A stretch of 33,053 nucleotides of DNA from Bacillaceae bacterium UBA7792. GTDB lineage: Bacteria > Bacillota > Bacilli > Bacillales > Cytobacillaceae. This document shows positions 32,597 to 33,053 of the stretch, in pieces. The stretch is taken from positions 8,121-41,173 of the forward strand of contig DLCS01000163.1 in assembly GCA_002480735.1 (NCBI GenBank), in the 5' to 3' direction. The translations under genes were made by a program, and so were the position numbers. Under the pieces are notes generated by a model. It saw nothing but the letters and a program-made list of their open reading frames with translations, searched no databases and had not been told where the DNA came from. Within the stretch, counting starts at the first letter, position 1, and each line of letters starts with the position of its first letter.

Positions 32597-32637
32597 AATA
32601 TTGATCATTTGCTAGAAACAAAATAGGTGGTGGATTC

Positions 32638-33053
32638 ATGGAACACAAGAAAACGTATTACGCCAAAGAATTAAAGACACCGCATGGAGATTTAATCATA
32701 GAAGGGCCAGTAGCCCAAGAGATACTAGCTAAGTTAGAATTTCATGAGGATCTTGTAGCATTTCGTCCTCCTGCACAGCAGCATCAAGCATTGATTGGCA
32801 TTGCTGGATTGCCTGAAGGTAGAATCATTATTGCTAGGTACAAGAATATGGTGGTTGGGTATGCGACCTATCTATATCCAGACCCTCTTGAACGCTGGTC
32901 CGAGGGCAATATCGAAAATTTGATAGAATTAGGGGCCATTGAGGTGATTCCTAAATTCAGAGGATGCGGAGTGGGTAAGCATTTGCTTATCGTATCGATG
33001 ATGGATGATGCGATGGAGGATTATATCACAATCACGACTGAATATTATTGGCA
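32638..33053 (+). CDS. acuA: Acetyltransferase AcuA, 3' end outside the window
   Basis: The first 138 codons of a GNAT acetyltransferase, cut by the end of the window. It starts MEHKKTYYAKELKTPHGDLI and contains IIIARYKNMVVGYATYLYP, ERWSEGNIENLIELGAIEVI and the acetyl-CoA loop KFRGCGVGKHLL (R/Q-x-x-G-x-G/A motif). AcuA acetylates and inactivates AcsA. AGGTGG is the ribosome site, ATG at 32638. Position divergent from acsA matches acuABC of B. subtilis; acuB and acuC are expected beyond the window. Confidence 0.92.
   Translation, partial: MEHKKTYYAKELKTPHGDLIIEGPVAQEILAKLEFHEDLVAFRPPAQQHQALIGIAGLPEGRIIIARYKNMVVGYATYLYPDPLERWSEGNIENLIELGAIEVIPKFRGCGVGKHLLIVSMMDDAMEDYITITTEYYW

Noticed and set aside
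1..33053. tRNA, rRNA or prophage genes
   Set aside because: No cloverleaf, rRNA-like segment or phage structural/integrase gene was recognised on either strand.

Overview
The window looks like chromosomal DNA of a Gram-positive, endospore-former-type bacterium of the family Bacillaceae. It is moderately AT-rich and has strong AAGGAGG-type ribosome binding sites, several TTG starts and U-tract hairpin terminators. Its gene order matches from memory the B. subtilis block ytzB-ytoP-ytoQ-ytpP-ytpQ-sftA-murC-ytxGHJ-aroA-ccpA-motPS-acsA/acuA. The species cannot be named from the sequence alone.

Layout. (1) 1-6.5 kb is a catabolic cluster: AMP-forming acyl-CoA synthetase, acyl-CoA dehydrogenase, alpha/beta hydrolase and a polytopic permease, then a separately promoted succinate-semialdehyde-type aldehyde dehydrogenase. 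Together they could import a substrate, oxidise an aldehyde to an acid, activate it with CoA and start beta-oxidation. FadR-like palindromes precede both the first gene and the dehydrogenase gene. (2) 6.5-8.7 kb holds ytzB, ytoP and a DUF84 NTPase-like gene. (3) 8.7-12.0 kb looks accessory. It has a secreted 266-aa protein with a ten-cysteine, halocin-C8-like C-terminal domain, a divergently transcribed 83-aa membrane protein (candidate immunity or partner), a degenerate tandem array with an exact 53-bp period and a covarying palindrome in the units, ytoQ, and a Cys-cluster/pentapeptide-repeat protein. (4) 12.0-15.2 kb holds a lipoprotein, a striking 100-bp inverted-repeat structure, and a PTS IIC-ytpP-ytpQ group. 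(5) 15.4-19.7 kb holds sftA (DNA translocase), a 28-residue putative membrane peptide, and a long structured leader before murC. (6) 19.7-21.7 kb is a complete group II intron, probably class C, with a reverse transcriptase/maturase. It sits immediately after the stem of the terminator shared by the convergent murC and M29 aminopeptidase genes. (7) 21.7-26.5 kb holds the aminopeptidase, ytxG-ytxH-brxC, and an FtsA-like ATPase-fold protein with repeated C-terminal modules. (8) 26.7-33.05 kb holds aroA (chorismate mutase-DAHP synthase), ccpA, the sodium stator pair motP-motS, acsA, and divergent acuA cut by the window end.

The parts most likely to repay work are the halocin-like locus with its shared divergent promoter region, the 53-bp palindrome array beside it, the 12.76-12.86 kb structured element, the modular tail of the FtsA-like protein, and the possible FadR sites. 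All functional assignments come from motif reading and recalled synteny; no database search was run.
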